Shown piece after piece: positions 55,932-64,000 of a DNA stretch of 64,000 nucleotides (position 1 is the stretch's first letter; every line of letters begins with the position of its first letter). A program made the translations under genes and the position numbers. The stretch comes from Wallemia ichthyophaga EXF-994 (Eukaryota; Basidiomycota; Wallemiomycetes; Wallemiales; Wallemiaceae). The notes beneath the pieces were generated by a model. The model had not been told where the DNA came from. It ran no database searches and saw only the letters and a list, made by a program, of their open reading frames with translations. The stretch lies in NCBI RefSeq assembly GCF_000400465.1, contig NW_008806275.1:248001-312000 (forward strand), written 5' to 3'.

Positions 55932-56585
55932 ATGGCTCATACGCACGCGAATCTAGACAGAAGCAACTTGCAGGGCGAGTCTGCTCTATCAAGTAAGCTG
56001 CGCAACAGAACACAGCAGCGTCCTCAACAGAAGAAGCCAGTCCAACAGGAATCTGGTCAGTTCGACGACGCAGATCACCACGAGCTGCTTAAAACGCTTG
56101 GGGATCGCAAGCAGCGTGGTGGCTTAGACAGCAAAGACAGCAAACCACAAGGGAAGCCACAAAGGCGAGCCAACAACAAGCAAAAAGAGAGACACGAAGA
56201 AGAGGGCAAGGATGTGCAAAGGCGAGCAGCTAAGCAACACAACAAGTCTGATAGACTGCCTGTCGATATCCCGACGAGAAAGAAGAAAGAAGAACGGAAA
56301 CCAAAGCTCAAGGAGATTGAAATTGATAGAATGGACTTGTCCGCGTTGGTATTCGAAAATCACCAATCAGGTCCTCTGCCAACGATCAAGAGGGATGCTA
56401 GGCCTACAGAAGTGAGTGAGGACGAGCGTCGTAAGCTGCATATGGAGGCTGTCGGCGGTGAATACGACAGATATGCCAGATACGACACTCCAGCTCAGAG
56501 AGCAATGAGTGCACAGAAGATGATTTCGCTTGACCAAAGACAAGAGATGATGGACAACATCAATAGAATTACAAAAGCAGCCTAA
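55932..56585 (+). CDS. basic, Lys/Gln-rich low-complexity protein
   Basis: Intronless, 217 aa. Residues 1-120 are charged and disordered with many KR/RR pairs and a KKKEERKPKLKE run. Residues ~125-217 look more ordered: DRMDLSALVFENHQ, EDERRKLHMEAVGGEYDRYA and AMSAQKMISLDQRQEMMDNI. No domain recognised; composition suggests nuclear or nucleolar RNA-related work (inference). Its stop overlaps that of the convergent PPT2-like gene by two bases. Confidence 0.6.
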   Translation: MAHTHANLDRSNLQGESALSSKLRNRTQQRPQQKKPVQQESGQFDDADHHELLKTLGDRKQRGGLDSKDSKPQGKPQRRANNKQKERHEEEGKDVQRRAAKQHNKSDRLPVDIPTRKKKEERKPKLKEIEIDRMDLSALVFENHQSGPLPTIKRDARPTEVSEDERRKLHMEAVGGEYDRYARYDTPAQRAMSAQKMISLDQRQEMMDNINRITKAA

Positions 56586-56998
56586 TTTCGCTGCTCTGCT
56601 ACGACAAAAGCTGAAATGTAGTCACCGTCGTGGGATATCGATAAATGTAGAAAGATAGATGGATTGATACTGTTGTGAATAATTGTTGGCTTGCTGTCCT
56701 GCTTGGAAACCTCCAACTGATGCCATGTAGAGCGATACTGAGGGTAAAGGGACTTGTACGCTGCCTCTTTTGCGGACCATCTGTGCATTGAATGAGATGT
56801 GTAAAGCTGAGTAGATCAGACGAACCGGACTCCCAAATACCGCAGCTGTGTGTCTATACTGCTATGCGCTGGAAACGAAGACAACTCGCCTGGTGTGAGA
56901 ATACGTCTGCCGAGCCTCTCGATACCCGCTTTTCTCCTTCCGAGAAGCGTCTCCAGCCTCGGAAGACACAGCAGATCGACCCCAATGCCCCTTATCAT
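56582..56998 (-). CDS. PPT2: holo-ACP synthase (mitochondrial phosphopantetheinyl transferase)
   Basis: Exons complement(56582..56780, 56826..56998); 123 aa. It opens with IRGIGVDLLCLPRLETLL, the AcpS signature with the Mg-binding Asp. The splice produces LGVRWSAKEAAYKSLYP, where W-x2-KE-A-x2-K is the second signature with the catalytic Glu and Lys. The end, FLHLSISHDGDYISAFVVA, matches the SHD strand. Length is that of AcpS-type enzymes such as yeast Ppt2, which activates the mitochondrial acyl carrier protein. Start at 56998, 38 bp from the divergent methyltransferase gene. Confidence 0.85.
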
Positions 56999-57036
56999 CG
57001 CCTGCCTTCTTGACAACGATTCGTCAACAAGACAGC

Positions 57037-57950
57037 ATGTCACGATTTGCAGCCCAAAACTTTAATGCTAAGGTATATGCAGAGGCGAGACCGAGCTATG
57101 TGCCAAAGATATACGAATTGATCCGCGATTTCCACCAAGGGGGGTATGATGCAGTTGTCGACGCCGGCTGCGGGCCAGGCATGGGGACAGAGGGATTGCT
57201 CGATATGGGCTTTAGGGATGTTTACGCTATAGATCCGAGTGAGGTAATGCTCAATGAAGGCAAGAAAACCCGCTCTCGAGCTGATGACATCCAATGGATT
57301 GTCGGATCCAGCGAGGTTCTCTCCCAGAGGCTGCCGCAGAAGGTGGACATGGTGACTTCTTTTGAAGCCGCTCATTGGATGGACCACGCCAAGGTGGGTG
57401 CGTACTGTTTCACTTTATTCAGCTTATGATGTCAGACTTGGGAGGAGTGCTTCAATGTTCTCAATCCAGGTGGCACAGTTGCACACGTTGTGAGTAAAAC
57501 GAAACTACGTTGATCACTCTGTGGTATGCTGACGGCGCGCAGATGTACGGTCACATACAGCTACTCGGTAACGAAAAGGCCTCTGAACTCATCCTCGACC
57601 TAGCCTTCAACAAACTCAAAGCATACTTCAAACCACAGCACAAAGTCGCTTACGAGCTCATGGACGATATTAGTCCCCCAGCATGGGCATCGCGGGTGGA
57701 GAGACACAAGTTCTTAGTGAATCCCAAGGAAGATGAGAACGGCTGTATAATGAAAAGAGATACTACTCTCGCGGCTCTCGCTAGCCATGTGAACAGCTGG
57801 AGTCCAATGGATCAATACAAGGAAGAACACCCCGGAACAACCATCGTGTCTGACTTTATGGAGGATATGATGCGCGCTTACAACGCTAAAGACGTCGATC
57901 ATCCGATCACTATGGCTTGGTCAATGGCAGTCTTGCTTGTGTCCAGATAA
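57037..57950 (+). CDS. SAM-dependent methyltransferase, Tmt1/Crg1-like
   Basis: Exons 57037..57393, 57436..57489, 57543..57950; 272 aa. N-terminal FNAKVYAEARPSYVPKIYEL is the family entry (Y-x2-RPxYP). The SAM site is VVDAGCGPGMGTEGL, then VYAIDPSEVML and DMVTSFEAAHWMDHAK. The second exon supplies TWEECFNVLNPGGTVAHV, the post-motif III strand. C-terminal lid helices differ from typical trans-aconitate methyltransferases. Likely a small-molecule methyltransferase of the Tmt1/Crg1 type; substrate unknown. Confidence 0.85.
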
Positions 57951-58071
57951 CTATGTATGCGTTTACATCAGCGATTTACCTTGTCGTGAGCGAGATGAAT
58001 GTCCGCTACATCCTGCACTTCTTTTCTGTGGTGTTGAGCTTAAATTATGCTACTAAAGTCTTCTATATTCC

Positions 58072-58985
58072 TTGTTGAACACTGCTATCAACTGATCTGC
58101 GTATCGGCTCCACATTTTTGGTGACCTTAAGACAACTTTGAGAGACATGAAAGGGGTTCAAATGCTCAGTAAGGTGTAATGTAGCACTTCAGAGCTCCGA
58201 GGATTACATGGAATTTACTATCGTCAGCCCACCCAGAAAATGGCCAATGAAGTGTCAAGATGAACACAGCCAAGTCGAATACCGGCAATATATACGAATT
58301 AAAAGCATCATTATCTTCGGTGTTTCAGGAGCATCTCAAAGCTACTTCTTTAATGTCCAATCACCCAAAATACACCGACTTGGAATTAGCACTCTGGCAG
58401 CGATCTCCAGCGACTGGCTCAATTACAACTTTGGTGATCTCCAAAACGAAAGAATTGATAATAAGCCTTGACTTTACTCTATAAGGCTAGGCTAAAACTA
58501 ATTCTTTGGGCAGCTATCCCTCCCTAATAGGCATCCGGCCGTTTTTATTCGGCATTGCTCTGGAGCACGAAATAGAACAAATACCGAGTTTGTCACTAAT
58601 TTAATCGATGAAAGTCCCTTTATTGAGCTGTTAGAGACTGTAAGAACTCAAATACTCAAGTATTCGTTGATATGAACGCGAAATACGTTTTCCTTCGCGC
58701 GGCGTCCACAGCTCTAAATGTGGCTCCAGGGAGAGAGCAAGGTCACTTTCGTCCATCAAGCATCTATTGAGATTGATTTTTTGCTTAGAAAAGCGGGAGT
58801 AAGCTCGACTCTGAAATCAGCTGTCTGGCTCGACCAGGTGCATTTCGAGATTTGAAATAGTGGGCGTGGAAGAATTTTCAAGGCTGCTTTGGAATCGCAG
58901 AAGTCAGGATTGTAGGAAGGCCTATCCATATATACCAAATTACTCTCCTCGCAAAACGCCAAATCTAGCTAAACGATTACAAAGC
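58072..58985 (+). repeat. dispersed repeat family, copy B
   Basis: Starts with the same TTGTTGAACACTGCTATCAA as copy A. It includes a frame around 58260-58484 (MSNHPKYTDLELALWQRSPA) corresponding in position to the CTGGCAGC segment of copies A and C, and the 3' relic frame up to AAAAAAGCTAG near 59000. The palindrome block is missing. Confidence 0.7.
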
Positions 58986-59425
58986 GCTAAAAAAAGCTAG
59001 TAATCGCAATAACACCTAATTTCCTCTCTCACACCCAATTTCTACAGGATGGTATCAAGATCGCTTAACTTTGCAGTCGTCACAGGCTTATGACGTACTC
59101 GTCTTTGATATGCCGTATTCAATGAGCGATTTTGTGTGAGTTATTTAAGATTCCAGCTGGAACAGCATGTTGTAAGCATTTTTAACTCATCAATGACATG
59201 AATGTTGGAGATTGTGAGTGACTTTAAGCTGCTGCTGCTAAGATTTTCTAGCTGCTCGCCATAGTAGTTACAGCTAATTGAACAGTTGCACACATTATGA
59301 GTTTTGTCACAAACTAATACACACAGACAGACAGATTTACCTCAACAAACTCTCTTTTTTATGGTACAATCAAATCAACAGAACTCCGAGTGAAGTGTTC
59401 ACATACATGCAATTGTTTTAAACAT
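58986..59425. other. gene-poor region between repeat copy B and the inverted repeat
   Basis: About 440 bp without a recognised gene. Confidence 0.4.
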
Positions 59426-59843
59426 CCCAGCACAGCTTATTAACGGTGAATCAAAACCCAATAATGGCGCTGACGTCATTGGTCTAAGACCATGTCTACG
59501 ACAAATACCCTTACGAGACTTTCCGATTTTTCGTCTACAGGATGGCATATTTGTGCAGCAAGTGCTAGATTTAGCAATACTATCAGTCATTCGCCCTTTC
59601 TTACAACTCCAGGCCCGGGTTTTCTCTGTGAAACAGCCACTCCGGCTCCTCGCTTAAGTGGTTCCTGAGACTGACAGTATGACGCCAGCGTCTCGAACGA
59701 GCTGAACTGCGGTCAAATCTTTCTGTCTCATGTAGAGCATATAAAAGGTTTAATATACTCTTTAGCTTCCTCAACAACTTAGTTTAGTTCAAGACAAGAC
59801 ATCGACCGGTTCGACACTCTTTAAAAACACAAAAAGGAACACG

Positions 59844-60253
59844 ATGCAATTCACACTCGCTCTCGCTACAATCGTCGCAGCTGCTGCCTCAGTCACTGCT
59901 GCTCCACTCAAGAGATCCGGCACTGCCACCTTCTACTACACGTGAGTGAGGTGCACTATGTTTGTGCTTACAACTGACAAAAATGCAGTGCAACCGGCAA
60001 CCGTGGAAGCTGTGGGAGCTACCTCAACGACAGCGACTCAATTGTCGCTGTCTCCCAAGCAGACATGAACCAAGGTCTTTGTGGCCAGCAAGTCACCATC
60101 CAGAACTTGAACAATGGCCAAACTGCCACCGCAACCGTACAGGACACTTGCCCAGGCTGTGGTTCAGGCGGCTTGGACCTCTCTCCATCTGTCTTCAACC
60201 AGCTTGGTAACGCTGCTCAAGGCACCCTTCCAATCACCTACTGGTACAACTAA
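59844..60253 (+). CDS. secreted expansin-like (DPBB/barwin) protein, right copy
   Basis: Exons 59844..59941 and 59989..60253; 120 aa, same protein as at 44379-44788: signal peptide, APLKR Kex2-like site, then the DPBB barrel with SGTATFYYTATGNRGSC and DTCPGCGSGGLDLSPSVF. Promoter and 3' region are also duplicated, so both copies should be expressed alike. Recent duplication or gene conversion between arms would explain the identity. Confidence 0.88.
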
Positions 60254-60641
60254 GGTTTCCCTAGTCCAAGTAGATATCAGCTAGCCTGATATCTGCACTG
60301 CCTGGAGCACTTTCACGATTATATCACCTGGTGTGACTTGGTATTGAGTACCGCTGTAGATTTGTAGATTTATAGAACAAAACAGCAATCTGTACTATCA
60401 GACACATTCATTAGCACATTCATTGCATTATATAATATAGCATGGGGTTGCTGAGGTGCTATTAAACTCGCTGTGGCTTTGTATTTCCAATTAGCCATCG
60501 CGTTAGTGCTCGAAGCCTATATCAATGGTAATGTGGCAGCAGATCCCAAGTATATCACCGTAACTGAAATATTTCATTCTTCCTATTTATCTCCAGCTCA
60601 TCTCCAATCCTCACAGCCGCCATCAACGCAGTTCTACAACT

Positions 60642-60890
60642 ATGGACCGATTTGAGCACGTAGTATGTTTTACAATTATAGCAGTCTTTTCTTTACTTTT
60701 TAGCATGATAGTACTGATAAATTGCGCATCACATCTGGAATACTCTATTAAGCTCCTCATCGTCGGCAGTTTTATCACTTGGCCCATGTGTTTTTGGTAC
60801 ATTTTCATAAATCCTGAACGCGTCAAAATTCACTCGTATAGCGTAGATACGCAACAAAGTCAGACGCCAAACAAATCCAAAGACATCTAG
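60642..60890 (+). CDS. possible small two-helix membrane protein (right copy)
   Basis: Identical in translation to the frame at 43742-43990 (82 aa, two hydrophobic segments). Same doubts apply: it may be the last exon of a gene whose upstream exons I cannot define, or not a gene. Confidence 0.3.
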   Translation: MDRFEHVVCFTIIAVFSLLFSMIVLINCASHLEYSIKLLIVGSFITWPMCFWYIFINPERVKIHSYSVDTQQSQTPNKSKDI

Positions 60891-61114
60891 ACGGACATAA
60901 TTTGCGCGGTAAATGCTTTAAATTTGGAATAGAAATTTCTCGCATATCTTGAAACCATCTGATGTCATTTTACCCTATTCATACCCGTTTCTTGCGTTTC
61001 TCGGTCCTTGTCTTCTCTCCGCTCGGCCTGAAAATTACGTGCGATAGATGGATGAAGAGGACTAATGGACAGGTCTGATGCGTTTATAGATTTATTATGT
61101 TTGTCTCTTAATAT

Positions 61115-61975
61115 TTACTCCCCTGTTGAATATAGAAATCACTCAATTTGTGACTCGGCTCTACACCAATGATGACCTCAGGCGAGTGGGAGTTAGCGGA
61201 TGCGTTTGAATGTTCAGATGATACGCTGGGAGGCGCTCATAAGCGACAGTAACTCCATCGAATTTATTCTGCTAAACCTATCCTGCAAATGGTCACAAGG
61301 GGCAACAACGATGATTAATAGTACACTATTGAAAGGACATTATTTTACGGTATCTTCTGCATCTCAAATCTATTTTTATATCCTCCACCAATACACTGAC
61401 CACCAAATTGAACTTTCTCCCTGGCAGCTATCTCAGCGACTGGCTGATTTACGGCTTTTAATGATCTCCAAATAAAAACGATTCATGGATAGCTCGCAAA
61501 TTCTCTAAGCCAAGTCGCAATATTATATCCCTGCGACTGCAATCGCGCCAAACACGGTGCTCAGAAGGTGCAACTCGATATCGCTCAGTAGCGCGCAATA
61601 GGGTAGATACGGAAGATGTAACGCGTTATACGAACGCGTTACATGTTTTTGGTTTGATTCAGACCAAAATATTCTCTATATATCGAGTCTTCCTGCTATA
61701 AAGACGAAACACGGGTTTCGTCGCGTGGCGCCCACAGCTCTAAAATCGGCTCCCGAGAGAAAGTAAGATCATTTACATTCATCACACATCTATTGAAAAC
61801 GATCAACGCAGAGAAAAAGGGGAATCAGCTCAACTCTGAAATCGGGGGTCTGGCTCGAACAGGTGCATTTCAGTATTTGAAATAATGGGCATGGAAGGGT
61901 GAACAGGACTGCTTTGAATCGTTGAAATCAGGATAATAGGAATGTGTCCATATATACCAAATACTTACCTGGACA
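61115..61975 (+). repeat. dispersed repeat family, copy C
   Basis: Begins inside the right inverted-repeat arm and continues beyond it. Shares with copy A the block CTGGCAGCTATCTCAGCGAC to CCAAATAAAAA, TTGCAATATTAT-like and GATATCGCTC segments, and the palindrome block. The 3' relic frame is broken by an early stop. Confidence 0.75.
61616..61644. repeat. perfect MCB-containing palindrome, copy C
   Basis: ATGTAACGCGTT, spacer ATACG, AACGCGTTACAT: perfect 12-bp arms. A second inverted repeat TTTTGGT/ACCAAAA (61647-61653 and 61663-61669) follows directly. The same two-hairpin block of ~54 bp occurs in copy A almost unchanged although the flanks have diverged. Confidence 0.85.
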
Positions 61976-62318
61976 CATGTCACAACTGTATGGATGAGCA
62001 CACATCGCTACGAAATTCTAGGTACGGCAAAATAACTACCGAACTCTCCAAAACCGCATTCAGTTAATATTCATACTAAAATCGCTCTTGTTTGCAGTAC
62101 TTAATAAACAAGTAAACGAGAAAGCTCAAGTTCTACGCGAGAAAAGTTTAAAGTCTCCTTCAAATGAGCCCTTCTCACACTCTGGACACCGGCTAGAGTT
62201 GGCAGTATTTGTAGGTCTGCTGGGGCTATTGCGGCTACCTGTCGTGACAGCGGTACACTCAAATTGATAGTGTTTTAATAATTATACATGTCATCGGTTT
62301 GGAATCGTTAGGCATCGC
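61976..62318. other. gene-poor region
   Basis: About 340 bp without recognised features. Confidence 0.4.
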
Positions 62319-63182
62319 TCAAGCATCCTTTGTGCTGTATTTGAGGAATTGTGGCCTTTTGAGGGAGTTTAAAATGGAAATGGCGTTACAGAGGATGATT
62401 TTGTCTAGGTTCATGATGCGGTATGGGTGCTCGTCGGGTATCGCTTGTCTGCATTCGGGACTGTCGCACAACCTGAGCCCGTCAATTATTCCATACGCAT
62501 CAGGGTCATTGCAGTCAACCTTAAAAGTGCTTCGGTCTTGTCGTGTTGCCCAGCAAGTTTTAAAAACGCTATGGCAGATGTTGCACCTCGTCGCGGTCTT
62601 GTAGCCGTTTATTTCGACGAGTTCGTAGCCAATTTTGCTAATTGCGCGCGGTACGTTTACGTCCTGAGTAGCGTGATTAATTTGGTTTTGATGTGACGAT
62701 AAAAGAAAAACACCCACCTTGGCCCACGGAGGTTTGGTCTGGGGGGCAGAAGCGCTGTCATCATCCCCCACCCAAGCGAACACGAGTCGCTTGCCCTGCA
62801 TCTTTGCCCTAGGGAGGTACTTGTTATAGCAGAGCCTGAGGGCATCAGCGAGCGCTTGGCGGGATATGTAGAGATACTTTTTGTCCATCCTTTTACAATC
62901 CCTGTTGTAGGCTTGTAGCGTGTAGTCACTGTCGTACGGACGTTTGGACAGGGCATAGCTGACGTCCTCGCGCAACTGCTGCTGCTCATCTGCATACCTC
63001 TTATCGCCCGACCTGTGGGCATACTCTTTGTAAGTGTAGTGGAAGTAGTCGTAGCTTGCACGTGGATCGCCGTCTTGAGGGAGCGCATAAAGCAGATCGG
63101 CAATACCGCTTTTGAGGGCCACGAAATACCTTTTGCTGCGTTGGTATGGAGTGAGATCGTAGAATTGGGTGATAGGGGTCAT
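62319..63182 (-). CDS. unrecognised protein with Cys-rich C-terminal segment
   Basis: Exons complement(62319..62663, 62718..63182); 269 aa, or 287 if the 54-nt intron (GTGGGT...TACTCAG, a multiple of three, no stop) is retained. The N-terminal half is charged and Tyr-rich (YQRSKRYFVALKSGIADLLY; LREDVSYALSKRPYDSDYTL). The C-terminal half has CNICHSVFKTCW and, 30 residues later, CDSPECRQAI, which could coordinate zinc. The start ATG at 63182 is solid. I do not recognise the family. Confidence 0.6.
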   Translation of the reverse strand: MTPITQFYDLTPYQRSKRYFVALKSGIADLLYALPQDGDPRASYDYFHYTYKEYAHRSGDKRYADEQQQLREDVSYALSKRPYDSDYTLQAYNRDCKRMDKKYLYISRQALADALRLCYNKYLPRAKMQGKRLVFAWVGDDDSASAPQTKPPWAKVGVFLLSSHQNQINHATQDVNVPRAISKIGYELVEINGYKTATRCNICHSVFKTCWATRQDRSTFKVDCNDPDAYGIIDGLRLCDSPECRQAIPDEHPYRIMNLDKIILCNAISILNSLKRPQFLKYSTKDA

Positions 63183-63905
63183 AAGAGTGCATTTCTAACG
63201 ATATTAGGCCTTTTTATGCTATTTTCATTACAATGCACCCGGGCAAGCATTGAGCGTTCGCCGACCGACCAATGAGATTCGAGGAGGGGCTGGATAGGGG
63301 CGGTTGGAGTGGGGCAGGTGTGATAGTTGTGCAGTGTGTTGCGCTGATGCTAAGTTTATTTCCCGCTGTGTTTGCTTCAAACTGCTTTTCTTCGGCGCCC
63401 CGAGTGATTCACCCATCGGATACGATAGCGCATCGCACAAAGACAAACAAGGTCACACAAAATGACAAGCATTGTGGAATTGTATAACCGCACAATAAGA
63501 AATATCGTATCGATTACGTACAGCGCTTACGAAGTTTAGATTCCGCAAACGATCTTGGCCTTTTTCGGACGAGACGCAGCAGCGAGCCAAGTAGCCAGGG
63601 GAGCAAGCCAGCAATGGTCAGCTCAGCAGCAGCATCTCAGCGCTGCGTGCCAAATCCACCTTCCGGAAAGAGCAAAATAGTATCATCAGCTGACTCGGGT
63701 AGTTCCCGGGGCTACGTGTCGAGTATTTTTTGATGCGCGCATTCCGCTGTTGCTCCATAGCGTTGAGGTTTGTGAAGAGCGAGTACAGCGCAGCACCCAC
63801 GCTAACGCATCCACAGCTAGTTTATGTTCTCGAGAGGACTCGTATCGATACACAACGCACACGCCGGTGACCACACAGAAGTAGGATCAATAATAAAGCT
63901 CTAAA
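63183..63905. other. divergent intergenic region
   Basis: About 720 bp between two divergently transcribed genes. Short frames exist but none has convincing composition or splice signals. Confidence 0.45.
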
Positions 63906-64000
63906 ATGGAATTCAACGATCAAGATATAAAGAATCTTCCAATTCATCCCACAGCCGCCAGACTCGATGGCGGGTTTAAAGTCGACTCACCTCATGTCAG
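63906..64000 (+). CDS. 5' end of a gene cut by the window, possibly inositol-3-phosphate synthase
   Basis: ATG at 63906 opens a frame to the window end (MEFNDQDIKNLPIHPTAARL, then DGGFKVDSPHV). The P-T-A-A-R-x-D-G-G-F-x-V-x-S-P start resembles the N termini of basidiomycete myo-inositol-1-phosphate synthases, but only 32 codons are visible, so the identity is tentative. Confidence 0.5.
   Translation, partial: MEFNDQDIKNLPIHPTAARLDGGFKVDSPHV

Larger units (their letters stand above)
59426..61313 (+). repeat. ~1.89 kb inverted repeat, right arm
   Basis: Reverse complement of 43318-45206 with about half a dozen differences. Contains the second expansin-like gene and the start of repeat copy C. 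Confidence 0.92.

Overview
This window is nuclear DNA from a compact basidiomycete genome. Genes average about 1.5 kb and alternate strands. Introns are very short (mostly 39-60 nt, GTGAGT-like donors, CTNAC-like branch sites), and several divergent gene pairs have fewer than 60 bp between start codons. Gene content (Pil1, Kre6/Skn1 glucan synthase, two-SDR peroxisomal enzyme, CON7-type zinc finger, HMG-box factor, expansin-like DPBB proteins) is fungal. Intron style and compactness suggest a Wallemia-like basidiomycete, which is inference. All CDS coordinates below were built by hand-splicing with frame checks; start and end are outer limits and exon limits are given in the evidence.

Region 1 (1-7.0 kb): a cluster of secreted, low-complexity, Lys-Arg-punctuated proteins on the minus strand, interrupted by a 54-base assembly gap and a 1.4 kb near-exact duplication. 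Three unlike genes share one short motif (S-G-[QEK]-[YW]-x3-L-[WYF]). One gene was built by tandem amplification of a complete exon-plus-intron unit (263 bp, four copies). Another carries an 18-bp array with an apparent frame slip. This is the best candidate in the window for something undescribed.

Region 2 (7.3-41.4 kb): ordinary housekeeping and regulatory genes. They include an SH3 membrane protein, a CSN8-like protein, siroheme synthase MET1, a four-helix membrane protein, eisosome PIL1, an MIT/coiled-coil Atg38-like protein, NOP2, SDH1, a FOX2-like two-SDR enzyme with an AKL peroxisomal signal, two Zn2Cys6 proteins, CBP3, YAR1, CIA30, an HMG-box factor, a methyltransferase, DBP9, a CON7-like factor, an NDP-kinase-like protein, a YTH m6A reader and CDC50, then a tRNA-Gly. 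Respiratory and mitochondrial genes recur: SDH1, CBP3 (complex III assembly), CIA30 (complex I assembly) and, further right, a PPT2-like phosphopantetheinyl transferase.

Region 3 (41.4-62.3 kb): repeat-rich. A ~1.89 kb inverted repeat (43.32-45.21 and 59.43-61.31 kb, about half a dozen differences) carries identical expansin-like genes and flanks a ~14.2 kb interval. That interval holds an unrecognised gene, PEX10, glutamine synthetase (with three upstream GATAAG sites), a KRE6/SKN1 glucan synthesis protein, a FIST-like protein, a secreted basidiomycete protein, a basic protein, PPT2 and a methyltransferase. Four degenerate copies of an unnamed repeat lie in the gene-poor stretches; two copies preserve a strikingly conserved palindrome block.

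Region 4 (62.3-64.0 kb): an unrecognised Cys-rich protein gene and the first codons of a plus-strand gene cut by the window end.
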